Part shown: positions 54,801 to 62,782 of the stretch, one piece after another
Numbering within the stretch: position 1 is the stretch's first letter
Layout of the letters: the number at the start of each line of letters is the position of its first letter
From: JADJSS01 sp046329815
GTDB lineage: Bacteria > Bacteroidota > Bacteroidia > Chitinophagales > JADIYW01
Assembly: GCA_046329815.1 (NCBI GenBank)
Contig: JAXLTY010000001.1
Span: forward strand, 1,240,001-1,304,000
Length of the DNA stretch: 64,000 nt
Direction of reading: 5' to 3'
Notes under the pieces: model-generated
What the model was told of the DNA's origin: nothing
What the model saw: only the letters and a program-made list of their open reading frames with translations
Databases searched by the model: none
Position numbers and translations under genes: made by a program

Positions 54801-54995
54801 CGTAGAATTATTTTCTTTACGCGCGGTTTCTATAATTTTTTCTACTGCAGTTTGCGCGTCTTTTGCCTTGCCGTCGTTTTCTAATTTTGCAACAGATTTC
54901 CACTGCGAGTCATAGGTGTTTTGTGCCATTGCTTGTTGTTGAATAGTGAATAAGATCAATAGAATTGAACCGATTTTTTTTAATTTATTAATCAT
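48822..54995 (-). CDS. Giant alpha-2-macroglobulin-like protein with CAEQ thioester motif
   Basis: About 2057 residues from the ATG at 54995 (MINKLKKIGSILLILFTIQQQAMAQ, signal peptide). Residues about 30-400 are helical, TPR-like. The MG2 domain is near 620-720 (DRSIYRPGQTIYFKGII). The alpha-2-macroglobulin core follows (ETAFFFPQLQTDADGNILLNFQMPEALTKW). The thioester motif CAEQ, in YPYECAEQLFSRY, is at about residue 1512, and an alpha/alpha toroid-like region (NGGFTWFPGM) comes next. It likely traps proteases in the periplasm or at the outer membrane. An upstream ATG at 55040 overlaps the DUF3089 stop as ATGA and would add 15 residues. Confidence 0.93.
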   Translation of the reverse strand: MINKLKKIGSILLILFTIQQQAMAQNTYDSQWKSVAKLENDGKAKDAQTAVEKIIETARKENNSTQIVKASLYKYKYMMTLQEESELKIVTEIKKSIEQSNGTEKAILQSILAELYWQYFNENSWKFQNRTETAEKQTDDFQTWDLKTLFKEINKNYIASLENKELLQNTKLENFKPILEEQNGSKNFRPTLYDLLANRAIDYFNDSKSNIDQPTDAFSIDNPNYFGTASDFIKIKLDTADTNSGDYNAIKIYQDLLAFRIKDKTLLDALADADLKRLQFVKEHYFNKSENEALYFAALKRIKTEYAKCNTNAVINYEIANFIVQRNQNVQEASASTVGSLKDAIAICDEAIKNYPNTEGAKNCAALRETIFYKNLSITTEETVVPNEPFKALVRFKNINKIYLKIIPINFSDKDNIFNLKEKETQADIIKRLNAIKPIRTWTQTLPASNDYLDHSTEIKIDKLEKGFYAVVASTNAMFAIFSGSEANAVTTLFSSQISYVTKENNAVNYELYVLDRNTGQPLKDAKVKFFKNEYDYNTRKNKRTELGTIMSDANGLVSKKMESKSTYNYYNNYFLFDISYKDDFLPSEQAHYHSNYERQEPVPSKQVHLFTDRSIYRPGQTIYFKGIITQQDGDKHIIFPNQKITVTFKDVNYQDIKSQEFTSNEYGSFTGTFTAPTTGLLGNMTLYTDFGSASVQVEEYKRPKFEVTFDPIKKAYNLNDKVSATGKAVSYAGANLDNAEVKYTVRRTAQYPIWCWFGWRSPWFPRTPEKIIAVGTTKTDDNGNFTIDFNAAPDLTLDKNLKPYFNYEIAVDVVDISGETHSAETSVRVGYLAIDADVSVSEKIDNTKENKIYVTTNNLNGQQEPTDVTVKIYDLIEPTNPKKTRLWQEPDQFILSKSEHDKYFQYEIYDKEDLMSNWQKGVLINTYNFNTNKQTEIAIAQNSLQSGAYLIEFSCKDKNGNLIEIKKNFFVNATNDKTPNPKSFAYFNTNKSSVKPGETLQYQIGSSMTNAYAIIEVAFKGNIIEKKTVAINNEIKTFSVPITESQKGGIEINYALVNKNRNYVGHSFIDVPYENKSLKVEWLTFRDKLLPGAKEQWKLKITGSNKEKYTSELLASMYDASLDAFLPHSFSFYLGQNSYNGWLGSFSADCFGIKNSNLYASKSWNVSKDYTSHGYDDLNLFGLSLGGYGYYGYYGNGRGAVMMKSEAMYDRAGTASPAPEAIKSVAKNKNNANVEDKSETLYIDDPVTSQKTGDTFAWSSSSASQKKLDITPRTNLNETAFFFPQLQTDADGNILLNFQMPEALTKWNFLGLAHTKDLHYQYFTKSVVTQKELMVTPNAPRFLREGDKLEFTTKITNLSDKDLSGKADLVLYDAVTMKEITPKIMEAVHGQFNTIGERDFSVEKGKNTVVSWTLQIPSGIDAVTYKVTAQADNFSDGEQASLVVLPNRMMVTETMPLWVRGNDKKSYTFDKLLNNKSTTLKNYSLTLEMSSQPVWYAVQALPYMMEYPYECAEQLFSRYYANSLASYIANQNKNIKTIFDKWKNTDALISNLEKNQELKSVLLEETPWVREAQNETEQKKRIALLFDLQKMADEKQKAFDKLIQMQTPNGGFTWFPGMQDNRYITQYIVEGIGHLEKLDVLKIKDDPKMADMMQKAIAYLDDRLREDLEQIKKYDKDYLKTNHLWYNSIHALYARSFSDQKIDKKNQEAYDYFIKQAKEYWLNQDLYSKGMIALVLQRNKEKSTADKIIVSLKQNAINSEELGMYWKSNQSGWYWYQAPIETQALLIEAFTEVANDTKSVDEMKVWLLKQKQTTSWKSTKATAEACYALLLQGKDWTKSDKLVEVKINKVQIDPVKLGATVEPGTGYYKLKWTGENIKPEMAKIELKKSDKGPAYGAMYWQYFEDLDKITGSETALKMTKKLFKEESTKNGKVLVAIDDKTAINPGDLVKVRIEIRTDRNMEYVHLKDMRAAGFEPTNVLSQYKYQDGLGYYESTKDVATHFFMDWLPKGVYVFEYDLRATLAGNFSNGITEIESMYAPEFKSHSKGERVTIVKKQ

Positions 54996-55036
54996 GCTTT
55001 TCTGTTTTTTTCTTTGTAAAAAATGTGTCTGAAAAA

Positions 55037-56053
55037 TCATTTTGGTTTATTGTACTCAAAATACTTTTCAATTCTCAAGGCCACATTTTCCCTGATATTT
55101 ATATAGAATAAATTATAGTCGTAGATGTGATAATTTTTCATCACTAATGGCACAAAACCTTCGCCTGGTTTTTGAATTTCGAGAATTCCATTGCCATTTT
55201 TTGCACCAAAAAGATGTTTAATAATTTCGTTTGATTTTTTTGTCAAACTGCCTTTGTTTTCTGATGATTGCACAAATTCTTTGCTCGTTGACCAATTCAA
55301 CGGATTGACAGAAACTGCGTTTCTGTAATCTAAAATAACATTGCCGACTTTTGAATCCATACCGAATGTTGAATAAGAAATATAGCCGCCAAATGTATCT
55401 GCCGTTTCTGAAACTTTTAAGAATTGAAATTGGTTTTCCTGCGTTGGAAAGCCAATTAAATAAGCTTCTACCAGTTGCTTTTGCAACGGTTTCCCGTCAA
55501 AGAACTCACGCAACAAACGTTGTGCGTGCATAGTGCCTTGCGAGTGACCAGCAATAATAATTGGTCTGCCATTGTTGTAATTTTTCAGATAATATTCAAA
55601 TGCTTCTTTCACATCCTGATAGGCGAGATCAAATGCTTTTTGTGAGTTATTTTCATTCTTTGTAAAAAAATTATTCAATACCGCTTGCCTGTAACGTGGC
55701 GCATAAACCTTGCAGCTTCCATTAAAAACACTTGCCTGATATTTGATCGGAAAATTATCGGTTTGGTTGTTCACTGATTTTGAATCCAAACTGGCATTGC
55801 CTTTAAAACCGGTAACATCAGTTGTTGGATGAATAAAAAAAACATCGACTTGCGCGCTGTCCTGATTATTTGTCAAACCAACTGGTGTCCAATCTGCGTT
55901 GTCTTGTTTTGTTGGCAATGCAGCCCAATTTTGTGTGTCAGCATAATCGACTGCAAACAAAACATTGATGCTCATTATTAAAAAAAGCGTGAAAAATAAC
56001 TTTGCATAAGAATGCAAATAAGTCCTTTTTTTAAAACTGTTATTATCATTCAT
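55037..56053 (-). CDS. DUF3089 alpha/beta hydrolase
   Basis: A 338-residue exported protein (signal segment LFFTLFLIMSINVLFA from the ATG at 56053). It has the DUF3089 fold: VDVFFIHPTTDVTGFKGN near the start and the nucleophile elbow IIAGHSQGTMHAQRL (GHSQG). An esterase or lipase-type activity in the periplasm or outside is likely; the substrate is unknown. The stop codon overlaps the extended ATG of the macroglobulin gene, so both are probably co-transcribed. The frame continues to a TTG at 56089, which was not used because the signal begins after it. Confidence 0.88.
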   Translation of the reverse strand: MNDNNSFKKRTYLHSYAKLFFTLFLIMSINVLFAVDYADTQNWAALPTKQDNADWTPVGLTNNQDSAQVDVFFIHPTTDVTGFKGNASLDSKSVNNQTDNFPIKYQASVFNGSCKVYAPRYRQAVLNNFFTKNENNSQKAFDLAYQDVKEAFEYYLKNYNNGRPIIIAGHSQGTMHAQRLLREFFDGKPLQKQLVEAYLIGFPTQENQFQFLKVSETADTFGGYISYSTFGMDSKVGNVILDYRNAVSVNPLNWSTSKEFVQSSENKGSLTKKSNEIIKHLFGAKNGNGILEIQKPGEGFVPLVMKNYHIYDYNLFYINIRENVALRIEKYFEYNKPK

Positions 56054-56151
56054 AAATAACCAATATCTATTGTTTGATTTACAATGCAAATTACATGCCT
56101 TTTGTTTATGTATATTGCTTTATTACTTTTTTATGATACTTCTAACACTAT

Positions 56152-58824
56152 CTAATTGCTGCCGAGCCGAAATCCTACAGTCTTTCTGAGATTATTTCCT
56201 GAGAATTTAAACTCGATTACATCTTCTAATAATAAGGTATGAATATCTTGTTTATTGCGTTGGTCAGCCGGAATTCCGGACATGCGTAAATTCTGGTTTT
56301 TAATTGCTTCGCTAATTGTCTGACGAACCGTGCGCGCATTGCCGAAGAACTTATCTTTGTTTTTATACAACTCTTCGAAGTAACTTTTAAGATGATCTAA
56401 TGCTTCCTGCGTTGCAATAATGTCTTCTTTATGCAGATAATGTTTCGCGATTTCCAGCATTTCATCTGATGTATAATCTTCGAAATGCAGTTTTTTATCA
56501 AACCGAGAATTTAATCCTGGATTTGAAGTTAAAAACTCATTCATATTATCTGTGTAACCGGCTGCAAACACTAAAAATTTTCCTCTGTTATCTTCCATTC
56601 TTTTTAGAATAGTGCTGATCGCTTCGCCGCCAAAATCATACTGCGAACCTTTGCCTTCCGTGAGCGCATATGCTTCGTCGATAAACAAAATGCCACCCAT
56701 GGCTTCTTCCATCTTTTCTGCTGTTTTAATGGCTGTTTGTCCGACATAACCTGCTACTAATGCTTCTCTGTCCACTTCAACCACATGACCTCTTTCCAGG
56801 ATACCTAATGCTTTAAAAATTTTACCGAGAATACGAGCAACTGTAGTCTTACCTGTTCCAGGATTTCCGGTAAAAATGGTGTGTAAAGAAAATTTATTCA
56901 GCACATCTTTTCCAATATCATTATAATATTTAATCAAGCGAACCAATTCATCTATTTCTTTTTTTATGTTTTCCAAACCGGTTAATTCGTTTAGTTCATC
57001 CAGCGCGAACATCAGTTCTTCGACATTTACCGATAACTTTAATTTCTTGTGTTTTCCTTCTTCAAATACTTTATTAATATCGTCTAAAGAAATAGTAGAT
57101 AATGTTTCTTTTGACAATGATTTCTGGTCCGGAACCTGCATCAAACGCAACGCCATATTGAGTTTTGCTTTATTGATCACACCTTCTACATAACGTGCGT
57201 TTCCAAAGTTTTTGTCTCGATTACGAAATGCTTCTGTTAATTCTTCTTTCATTTCTTTTTGTGCATCTTCTGCGATGGTTAATTTTAATCGCTCACTGAT
57301 AGACATTCCAATCTCAAACAATTCATCCGGTAAGTAATCATCAAAAGTAAAATATTGCGAGAAACGAGATTTCAAACCAGGATTGGATTCGATAAATGCA
57401 CGCATTTCTTTTGGATAACCAGCCACAAAAACAGCAATATCGCCAGGACCATCACTCATTTCTTTAATTAGTATTTCAATAACTTCTTTACCATAATCAC
57501 GGCTGTCTTCGCCACTGCGCGCTAATGAATATGCTTCATCGATAAATAAAATTCCACCGCGTGCTTCGTCAATTTGCTTTTGCACTTTTGGCGCAGTTTG
57601 CCCGATATATTCGCCAACCAAATCCACTCTATCCACTTCTAAAACGTGTCCTTTTGAAAGCAAACCTAGTTTGTGATAAATCTTTCCAAGCAATCGCATC
57701 ACCGTAGTTTTTCCGGTTCCCGGATTTCCGATTGCGACACTGTGCAACGAAAAACCGGCATCATCTTCTACACCTTGTTCTTTGCGTAATTTATTAAAAT
57801 TGATCAGCGTAATCTGATCGCGAACATGTTTTTTTACATTTTGTAAACCAACTAATGTATCGAGTTCTTCCAATAGTTCGTCTAAGGTTTTTGTATCTAA
57901 AGCGGCGGCAACATCTGTCTCGTTTTTTGCAGATGCAACGCCAGGAATTACTGTTCCATTTATCATTTCCAAGTCGCCTTCTATAAAACTATCACCACAT
58001 TCAAAAACAGCCGCCGCGACCAAAGCATCCATAAATACTAGCTCCAGCGTGTATTTGTCGTCTTTCCACGAACCACCGTCATCCGTGCCCCATCCAATAT
58101 CGAATGTATAAGTCCAGTCTTTTTTATCGGCTTCAATTTTACCCACTCGTTTTATGATTGCTTTGTGTTGTCCCGCATCATCATAATAATTCAAGAACAA
58201 TTCGTAATTCCATTCTTTCACCGGCAAATTGCGAATCTTGATCTCAGCCCAAAGATATCTAGTGTCTGTTTTTGATATTTTAGTAAAATATTTTCGTGTA
58301 GTGGCATCCTGTTTCCAACCTTCGCCATCACCAACATATAGTTTTATGTGCTCTACTTCAAAATATGGATTGGTTTCTGTGGTTACCAAGCCAATGTCAT
58401 TCACAAAAAATTGCTGCGAACCAATTAATGTGCCATCTATGTATGCTTCCCAAACATAGGTGCCTTTCGTCCAGTAAGCGCCAGGTTCTTTGTTGCCCCA
58501 ACCATCGCGCACCTGCACAATATTTTCTTCTTTTAATATATCAATATCTTTATCTAAGCTGCAAAGTTCTTCTCGTTTTCCGTTAGTAATATCGAACGCT
58601 TTTAAGGTTACTTTGCATCTCCAGTCTTCTTCATCAAACAATTTATTGTAAAATGAAAGTTCCGAACGAATATATGTGGTTTCTGCTTTGTCAAAAACAG
58701 TACGGTATTTTTTGGATGAATTGGCCATCCATTCATCAGAACCATAGATTTGCAGTGATTTGAATTTATATTTCACAAAATTACTGTTAGTGGATTTGCT
58801 TGAATCATTATTGCCAAAAAACAT
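56152..58824 (-). CDS. Tandem AAA+ ATPase (CbbX/SpoVK-like) with duplicated N-terminal beta domain
   Basis: An 890-residue cytoplasmic protein. Two similar beta-rich domains fill residues about 18-145 and 152-285: KYRTVF.KAETTY and KYFTKISKTDTRY align, as do the EEDW..KVTLKAFD and KEWNYELFLNYYD strands and the GWG-x-x-x-G segments. Two AAA+ domains follow with Walker A GNPGTGKTT near residues 365 and 652, Walker B ILFIDEAYS/ILFIDEAYA, and the pore/arginine-finger regions (NPGLKSRF, NPGLNSRF). Both sites look active. The AAA modules match CbbX/EccA-type (CfxQ) ATPases. The target is unknown; it stands alone between DUF3089 and thiL. Confidence 0.9.
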   Translation of the reverse strand: MFFGNNDSSKSTNSNFVKYKFKSLQIYGSDEWMANSSKKYRTVFDKAETTYIRSELSFYNKLFDEEDWRCKVTLKAFDITNGKREELCSLDKDIDILKEENIVQVRDGWGNKEPGAYWTKGTYVWEAYIDGTLIGSQQFFVNDIGLVTTETNPYFEVEHIKLYVGDGEGWKQDATTRKYFTKISKTDTRYLWAEIKIRNLPVKEWNYELFLNYYDDAGQHKAIIKRVGKIEADKKDWTYTFDIGWGTDDGGSWKDDKYTLELVFMDALVAAAVFECGDSFIEGDLEMINGTVIPGVASAKNETDVAAALDTKTLDELLEELDTLVGLQNVKKHVRDQITLINFNKLRKEQGVEDDAGFSLHSVAIGNPGTGKTTVMRLLGKIYHKLGLLSKGHVLEVDRVDLVGEYIGQTAPKVQKQIDEARGGILFIDEAYSLARSGEDSRDYGKEVIEILIKEMSDGPGDIAVFVAGYPKEMRAFIESNPGLKSRFSQYFTFDDYLPDELFEIGMSISERLKLTIAEDAQKEMKEELTEAFRNRDKNFGNARYVEGVINKAKLNMALRLMQVPDQKSLSKETLSTISLDDINKVFEEGKHKKLKLSVNVEELMFALDELNELTGLENIKKEIDELVRLIKYYNDIGKDVLNKFSLHTIFTGNPGTGKTTVARILGKIFKALGILERGHVVEVDREALVAGYVGQTAIKTAEKMEEAMGGILFIDEAYALTEGKGSQYDFGGEAISTILKRMEDNRGKFLVFAAGYTDNMNEFLTSNPGLNSRFDKKLHFEDYTSDEMLEIAKHYLHKEDIIATQEALDHLKSYFEELYKNKDKFFGNARTVRQTISEAIKNQNLRMSGIPADQRNKQDIHTLLLEDVIEFKFSGNNLRKTVGFRLGSN

Positions 58825-58886
58825 CTTCTACTTTTATAGTAAAGCTATAAAATAAATTGAAATTATGAATGACAAATCACTATTCG

Positions 58887-58894
58887 TATCTTTG
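58887..58894 (+). promoter_or_regulatory. Promoter -7 element of thiL
   Basis: TATCTTTG, a perfect TAnnTTTG, 5 bp before the chosen thiL ATG; the transcript would be leaderless or nearly so. TTG at 58857 is too far away (27 bp) to be a standard -33 box. Confidence 0.45.
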
Positions 58895-58898
58895 TCAT

Positions 58899-59939
58899 AT
58901 GGAAAATGTGAAACGAACGGAAATTTCATCCATTGGTGAATTTGGCCTGATCGACAGATTAACAAGAAACAATATTTTATTACATCCATCATCTGTAAAA
59001 GGTATCGGCGATGACGCTGCTGTTATCAAAGCAGAAACGCATCAGGTGGTAACTACTGATATTTTGGTTGAAGGCATTCATTTTGATTTGGTTTATACGC
59101 CATTAAAACACTTAGGTTATAAAAGTGTGATCGTAAATCTTTCCGATGTGTATGCAATGAATGCGATTCCAAAGCAGATATTGGTATCGATGGCAATTTC
59201 CAACCGATTCTCTGTTGAAGCAATTGAAGAAATTTATGAAGGCATCAAACTAGCTTGCGAGAAATATAATGTTGACTTGATTGGCGGCGACACAACAGCT
59301 TCACAAAAAGGTCTGATCATTAATATTGTTGCAATTGGCGAACAAGATATTTCAAAAATCGTTTACAGAAATAAAGCAAAAGAAGGCGATATCTTATGCG
59401 TGAGCGGCGATTTAGGTGGTGCATATATGGGTTTGACGATGTTGCAACGCGAGAAGCAGGTTTATTTAAATGCACCAAATGCTGAAATTAAACTAGAAGG
59501 TAACGATTACATTGTCGGCAGGCAATTAAAACCTGAAGCGCGTAAAGATATCATCACATATTTTGAGCAAGAGAATGTAGTTCCGACATCCATGATTGAT
59601 ATTTCTGATGGCTTGAGTTCTGAGTTACTGCATATTTGTCGTCAAAGTAATGTTGGCTGTCAATTGAATGAAGTAGAAGTACCAATTGCCAACGAAACGT
59701 ATGATAAAGCATTGGAATTTCATATCGATCCAATCAACTGCGCATTGAGTGGTGGCGAAGATTATGAATTGTTATTTACAGTTGACAAGAAGGATTTACT
59801 GAAAATGCAGCAACATCCGGATATTTCTATTATCGGTGAAATATTAGATGCAAACTTAGGCGTTAAGTTACATACCAAAGGCGGCAATTATTACGATATT
59901 ATTTCATTAGGTTGGGACGGCTTGAAAGATGAACAATAA
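58899..59939 (+). CDS. thiL: Thiamine-monophosphate kinase
   Basis: ThiL phosphorylates thiamine monophosphate to thiamine diphosphate in the cytoplasm. Family motifs are present: GIGDDAAVI, TTDILVEGIHFDL, NLSDVYAMNAIPKQIL, GGDTTAS and MIDISDGLSSEL. From the ATG at 58899 (MENVKRTEISSIGEFGLI) it has 346 residues, the usual length; the frame opens 30 bp earlier. It overlaps the next gene by 11 bp. No other thiamine gene is here. Confidence 0.96.
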   Translation: MENVKRTEISSIGEFGLIDRLTRNNILLHPSSVKGIGDDAAVIKAETHQVVTTDILVEGIHFDLVYTPLKHLGYKSVIVNLSDVYAMNAIPKQILVSMAISNRFSVEAIEEIYEGIKLACEKYNVDLIGGDTTASQKGLIINIVAIGEQDISKIVYRNKAKEGDILCVSGDLGGAYMGLTMLQREKQVYLNAPNAEIKLEGNDYIVGRQLKPEARKDIITYFEQENVVPTSMIDISDGLSSELLHICRQSNVGCQLNEVEVPIANETYDKALEFHIDPINCALSGGEDYELLFTVDKKDLLKMQQHPDISIIGEILDANLGVKLHTKGGNYYDIISLGWDGLKDEQ

Positions 59940-60681
59940 ACAAAAACATGGAATTTACGAGCGACTGCAAATTATTTGTGGTGTTTTTTGTGTATTGTTT
60001 ATGACTATAAGTTGCAAAGATTTAGGTGATGACATTATTGCCAAAGGATCTGTAATTACTAAGGTTATCGCTATTTCAGACTATACAAAAATAAGCACAA
60101 ATATTCCGTTTTCCATTTATTACAAGCAAGACACAGTTGCTTATCTGGAAGTGCAGGCACAACAGGAAATGGCAGACGTAATTGATGCGAAAGTAATAGA
60201 TAACGAGTTGCAGTTATCGTTTGCAAAAAAAGTATATACTGCCGGTTTTAAGCCAGTTCGCATCATTACATCTTCTAAAAATTTGTTTCAGATTATCAAT
60301 AATCAGAGTGGAGTTGTTTTTATAAATGACAGTATTTATTCATCAACACTTACTTTAACAAATAATAGTTTAGGCAGAATTCTGATCAGCAAATTGGAGT
60401 GTATTCATTTGAATGCAACATCCAACAACACCAATGAAATTAATATTTCTGCTGGCAATATAGATAGCAGTTTCATTACTGTAAATGGCGCAGGCAAAGC
60501 AATTCTGATTAATCCGCTTTCTAATTTCAGCGTTGCTTATGTGAACGGCAATGGCAATATTCAGGTTAATGTAAGTGATACGCTGACCGCAACGATTATT
60601 GGTGATGGCACGATACAATATAAAGGAACTGACGCTGTAAAAAAATCTATTTCAGGAAATGGAAAAATAACTAAACTGTAA
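59929..60681 (+). CDS. DUF2807 (GIN-domain) lipoprotein
   Basis: A 250-residue lipoprotein (lipobox VLFMTISC, then KDLGDD). The DUF2807 'putative auto-transporter adhesin head GIN' domain follows: the phrase ISDYTKISTNIPFSIYYKQD, the short-turn parallel strands (SGVVFINDSIYSSTLTLTNN, VNGAGKAILINP, VNGNGNIQVNV), ending in GNGKITKL. It is a beta-helix-like protein with unknown function, common in Bacteroidota envelopes. It overlaps the end of thiL by 11 bp, so translation is probably coupled although the functions are unrelated. Confidence 0.88.
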   Translation: MNNKQKHGIYERLQIICGVFCVLFMTISCKDLGDDIIAKGSVITKVIAISDYTKISTNIPFSIYYKQDTVAYLEVQAQQEMADVIDAKVIDNELQLSFAKKVYTAGFKPVRIITSSKNLFQIINNQSGVVFINDSIYSSTLTLTNNSLGRILISKLECIHLNATSNNTNEINISAGNIDSSFITVNGAGKAILINPLSNFSVAYVNGNGNIQVNVSDTLTATIIGDGTIQYKGTDAVKKSISGNGKITKL

Positions 60682-60720
60682 GTATCATTAAATAATTATT
60701 CCAATGTTCTTTATTTAATA

Positions 60721-60728
60721 TAATTTTG
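60721..60728 (+). promoter_or_regulatory. Possible promoter -7 element of the DUF4377-META gene
   Basis: TAATTTTG matches TAnnTTTG 30 bp before the ATG at 60758. The -33 position reads TTC rather than TTG, so support is weak. Confidence 0.35.
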
Positions 60729-60757
60729 GTACGATATTTTCTGAGTAATACTAAAAT

Positions 60758-62098
60758 ATGAATATGCAAAAATCTATTCTTCAAATAGCGATATTACTTA
60801 CACTGCTTACCTTTGCGAACCATCTGTTTGCACAAAAAACAAGTAAACCAGGCAACAAAAAGAAAGCCACGACTACACAAAAATTGCCTCCAAATACGCG
60901 CATATTTTACATTGATGCAGAGCGCGGAAAATGTGATAAACCTTGCTTACTGGTAAAAAAACAAGGACAAAAAGAATACGAATTATTTTATGACAACATT
61001 GAAGGTTTTAATTATGAACCTGGAAATGCCTACACTATCTGGGTTCGCGAAGAACCAAAAACGCCGCCAATTGCTATCGATGAATCGATCTATAAATATG
61101 TGTATGTAAAAACCATTTCTAAAAAATCTACTTTGCCAATTGCTAGTACAACTACCACGACAGATAATTTAAAACCATTAAGCGGCATGAATTATACCAG
61201 TAAAACTACACTTGTTGTGAATGAAGAAAAAGTGCCTTGCGAAAAAAGTCCGAACTCAACCTGTTTACTGGTAAAAAAAGAAAATTCAAAAACATTTGAA
61301 ATATTTTACCAGGAAATCAACGGTTTTGTTTTTGAACCAGGTTATCGCCAAACTATTGTAGTCAATGAGCAACATCTTGCAAATGCGATGGCCAATGATC
61401 CCGGAACTGTTTACACTTTAGAAAAAGTCATCAAGAAAGAAAAGATAAAAGATATGACTTCCAGCGGCAGGCAAGTTACATTAGTTATTAATGAAGAAAA
61501 AGGAAAATGCGAAGGCAATGCTGATGCAAAATGTTTGCTGATCAAAAAAGAAGGCGCTAAAGAATTTGAAGTATTTTATCAAAACATCACCGGTTTTGTT
61601 TTTGAAGAAGGATTTCGCCAAACTATTTTGGTGAACGAGCGACCTGTTGCGAATCCATCAGAGATGCAGGCAGAACCGATCTATCGTTTGATTAGTGTAA
61701 TTAAAAAAGAAAAGATAAATAATATTATCGCCAACATACCACCAATAGATGCTTCTGTGCCAATGACGCCACTGGATAAAAAATGGTTTTTGAAAAAGAT
61801 GAAAGAAACAGACACATCTAGTTTCCAGATTGATGATAAAGGTGTTTGGATTGAATTCAAGTCAGCAGAAAGTAAATTTACCGGAAAAGCGCCATGCAAC
61901 ACGTTCTTTGGCGGTTTCAAAACCGATTTTATTTCATCGTTCAAAGCATCAGATCCTGGCGTGACGCGCATGTATTGCAACAATATGGAACTTGAAACGT
62001 TGTTTTTTAAATTGCTTTCCGCAGTGAATACTTATGAAATCAAAGACGGAAAATTATCCTTATTAAAAGATGGAAAAGCAATGCTAATTTTTGAGTAA
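60758..62098 (+). CDS. Triple DUF4377 plus META domain protein
   Basis: A 446-residue exported protein (signal ILQIAILLTLLTFANHLFA). Three copies of a DUF4377-type module follow at about residues 48-130, 165-240 and 255-330. Each has a cysteine pair, C..K....CLLVKK, then EIFY..I.GFVFEPG and a closing KVI.K. The C-terminal about 100 residues are META-like (KKWFLKKMKET ... FTGKAPCNTFFGGFKTD ... MELETLFFKLLSAVNTYEI). The function is unknown; META modules are linked to envelope stress and heat-shock-type lipoproteins (HslJ). Domain tripling is unusual. It precedes tspO by 31 bp. Confidence 0.82.
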   Translation: MNMQKSILQIAILLTLLTFANHLFAQKTSKPGNKKKATTTQKLPPNTRIFYIDAERGKCDKPCLLVKKQGQKEYELFYDNIEGFNYEPGNAYTIWVREEPKTPPIAIDESIYKYVYVKTISKKSTLPIASTTTTTDNLKPLSGMNYTSKTTLVVNEEKVPCEKSPNSTCLLVKKENSKTFEIFYQEINGFVFEPGYRQTIVVNEQHLANAMANDPGTVYTLEKVIKKEKIKDMTSSGRQVTLVINEEKGKCEGNADAKCLLIKKEGAKEFEVFYQNITGFVFEEGFRQTILVNERPVANPSEMQAEPIYRLISVIKKEKINNIIANIPPIDASVPMTPLDKKWFLKKMKETDTSSFQIDDKGVWIEFKSAESKFTGKAPCNTFFGGFKTDFISSFKASDPGVTRMYCNNMELETLFFKLLSAVNTYEIKDGKLSLLKDGKAMLIFE

Positions 62099-62129
62099 AA
62101 CAATCTGCGATTTTGAATGTTTTATTACT

Positions 62130-62600
62130 ATGAATACATATGTAAAATTAGCTATTAGTGTATTGGTGTGTTTAGCTGTTGGCGGAATTTCCGGTTATTT
62201 CACTACATCCGAAATAACAACATGGTACGCAACATTACATAAACCATCTTTCAATCCGCCGAATTATTTATTTGCGCCGGTTTGGACAACTTTATACATT
62301 CTGATGGCAATTTCTTTTTGGCTGATTTGGAAAAGCGATACATCAAAAGACTTGAAAAACAAAGCCATGCTGTTCTTTTGCATTCAATTGGCCTTAAATT
62401 TTTTTTGGTCCATCATATTCTTTAATTTGCATCAACCTGGCTACGCTTTCACAGAAATTATACTAATGTGGATTTTTATCTTACTCAGTATGTATGCATT
62501 TCATCCAATTTCAAAAACAGCTGCTTACTTGCTGATTCCTTATTTATGCTGGGTAAGTTTTGCTGCTGTTTTAAATTATTCAATCTGGCAATTGAATTAA
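62130..62600 (+). CDS. tspO: TspO/MBR family membrane protein
   Basis: A 156-residue five-helix membrane protein. TspO features: WYATLHKPSFNPPNYLFAPVWTTLYILM (the P-x-F-x-P-P and W segment) and LNFFWSIIFF, AAVLNYSIWQLN at the end. The family binds porphyrins and cholesterol and is linked to redox or light stress. I used ATG 62130 (MNTYVKLAISVLV); the frame opens at an earlier TTG in the end of the META gene. Confidence 0.95.
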   Translation: MNTYVKLAISVLVCLAVGGISGYFTTSEITTWYATLHKPSFNPPNYLFAPVWTTLYILMAISFWLIWKSDTSKDLKNKAMLFFCIQLALNFFWSIIFFNLHQPGYAFTEIILMWIFILLSMYAFHPISKTAAYLLIPYLCWVSFAAVLNYSIWQLN

Positions 62601-62782
62601 AATACATCATCATTTAATTGAATACAGAATTGCATACTGCGATATCAGTGCTTATTTTCTTATACATAACTTTTCAACCAATGGTAATACATTATGGTAA
62701 CAATCTTTCACAAAAAAAGGTATTTTGTGGCGGATTTTTTGCAGCCATGATGTTATCTGAAGAAGAAAAAAGAAAGAAAAAG

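Noticed and set aside
56152..58824. EccA of a type VII system
   Set aside because: AAA+ parts resemble EccA/CbbX, but the N-terminal region is beta-rich rather than TPR and no esx or ecc gene is near.
62583..62625. Terminator after tspO
   Set aside because: AATTAAA/TTTAATT pairing is short and purely A/T, with no GC core.
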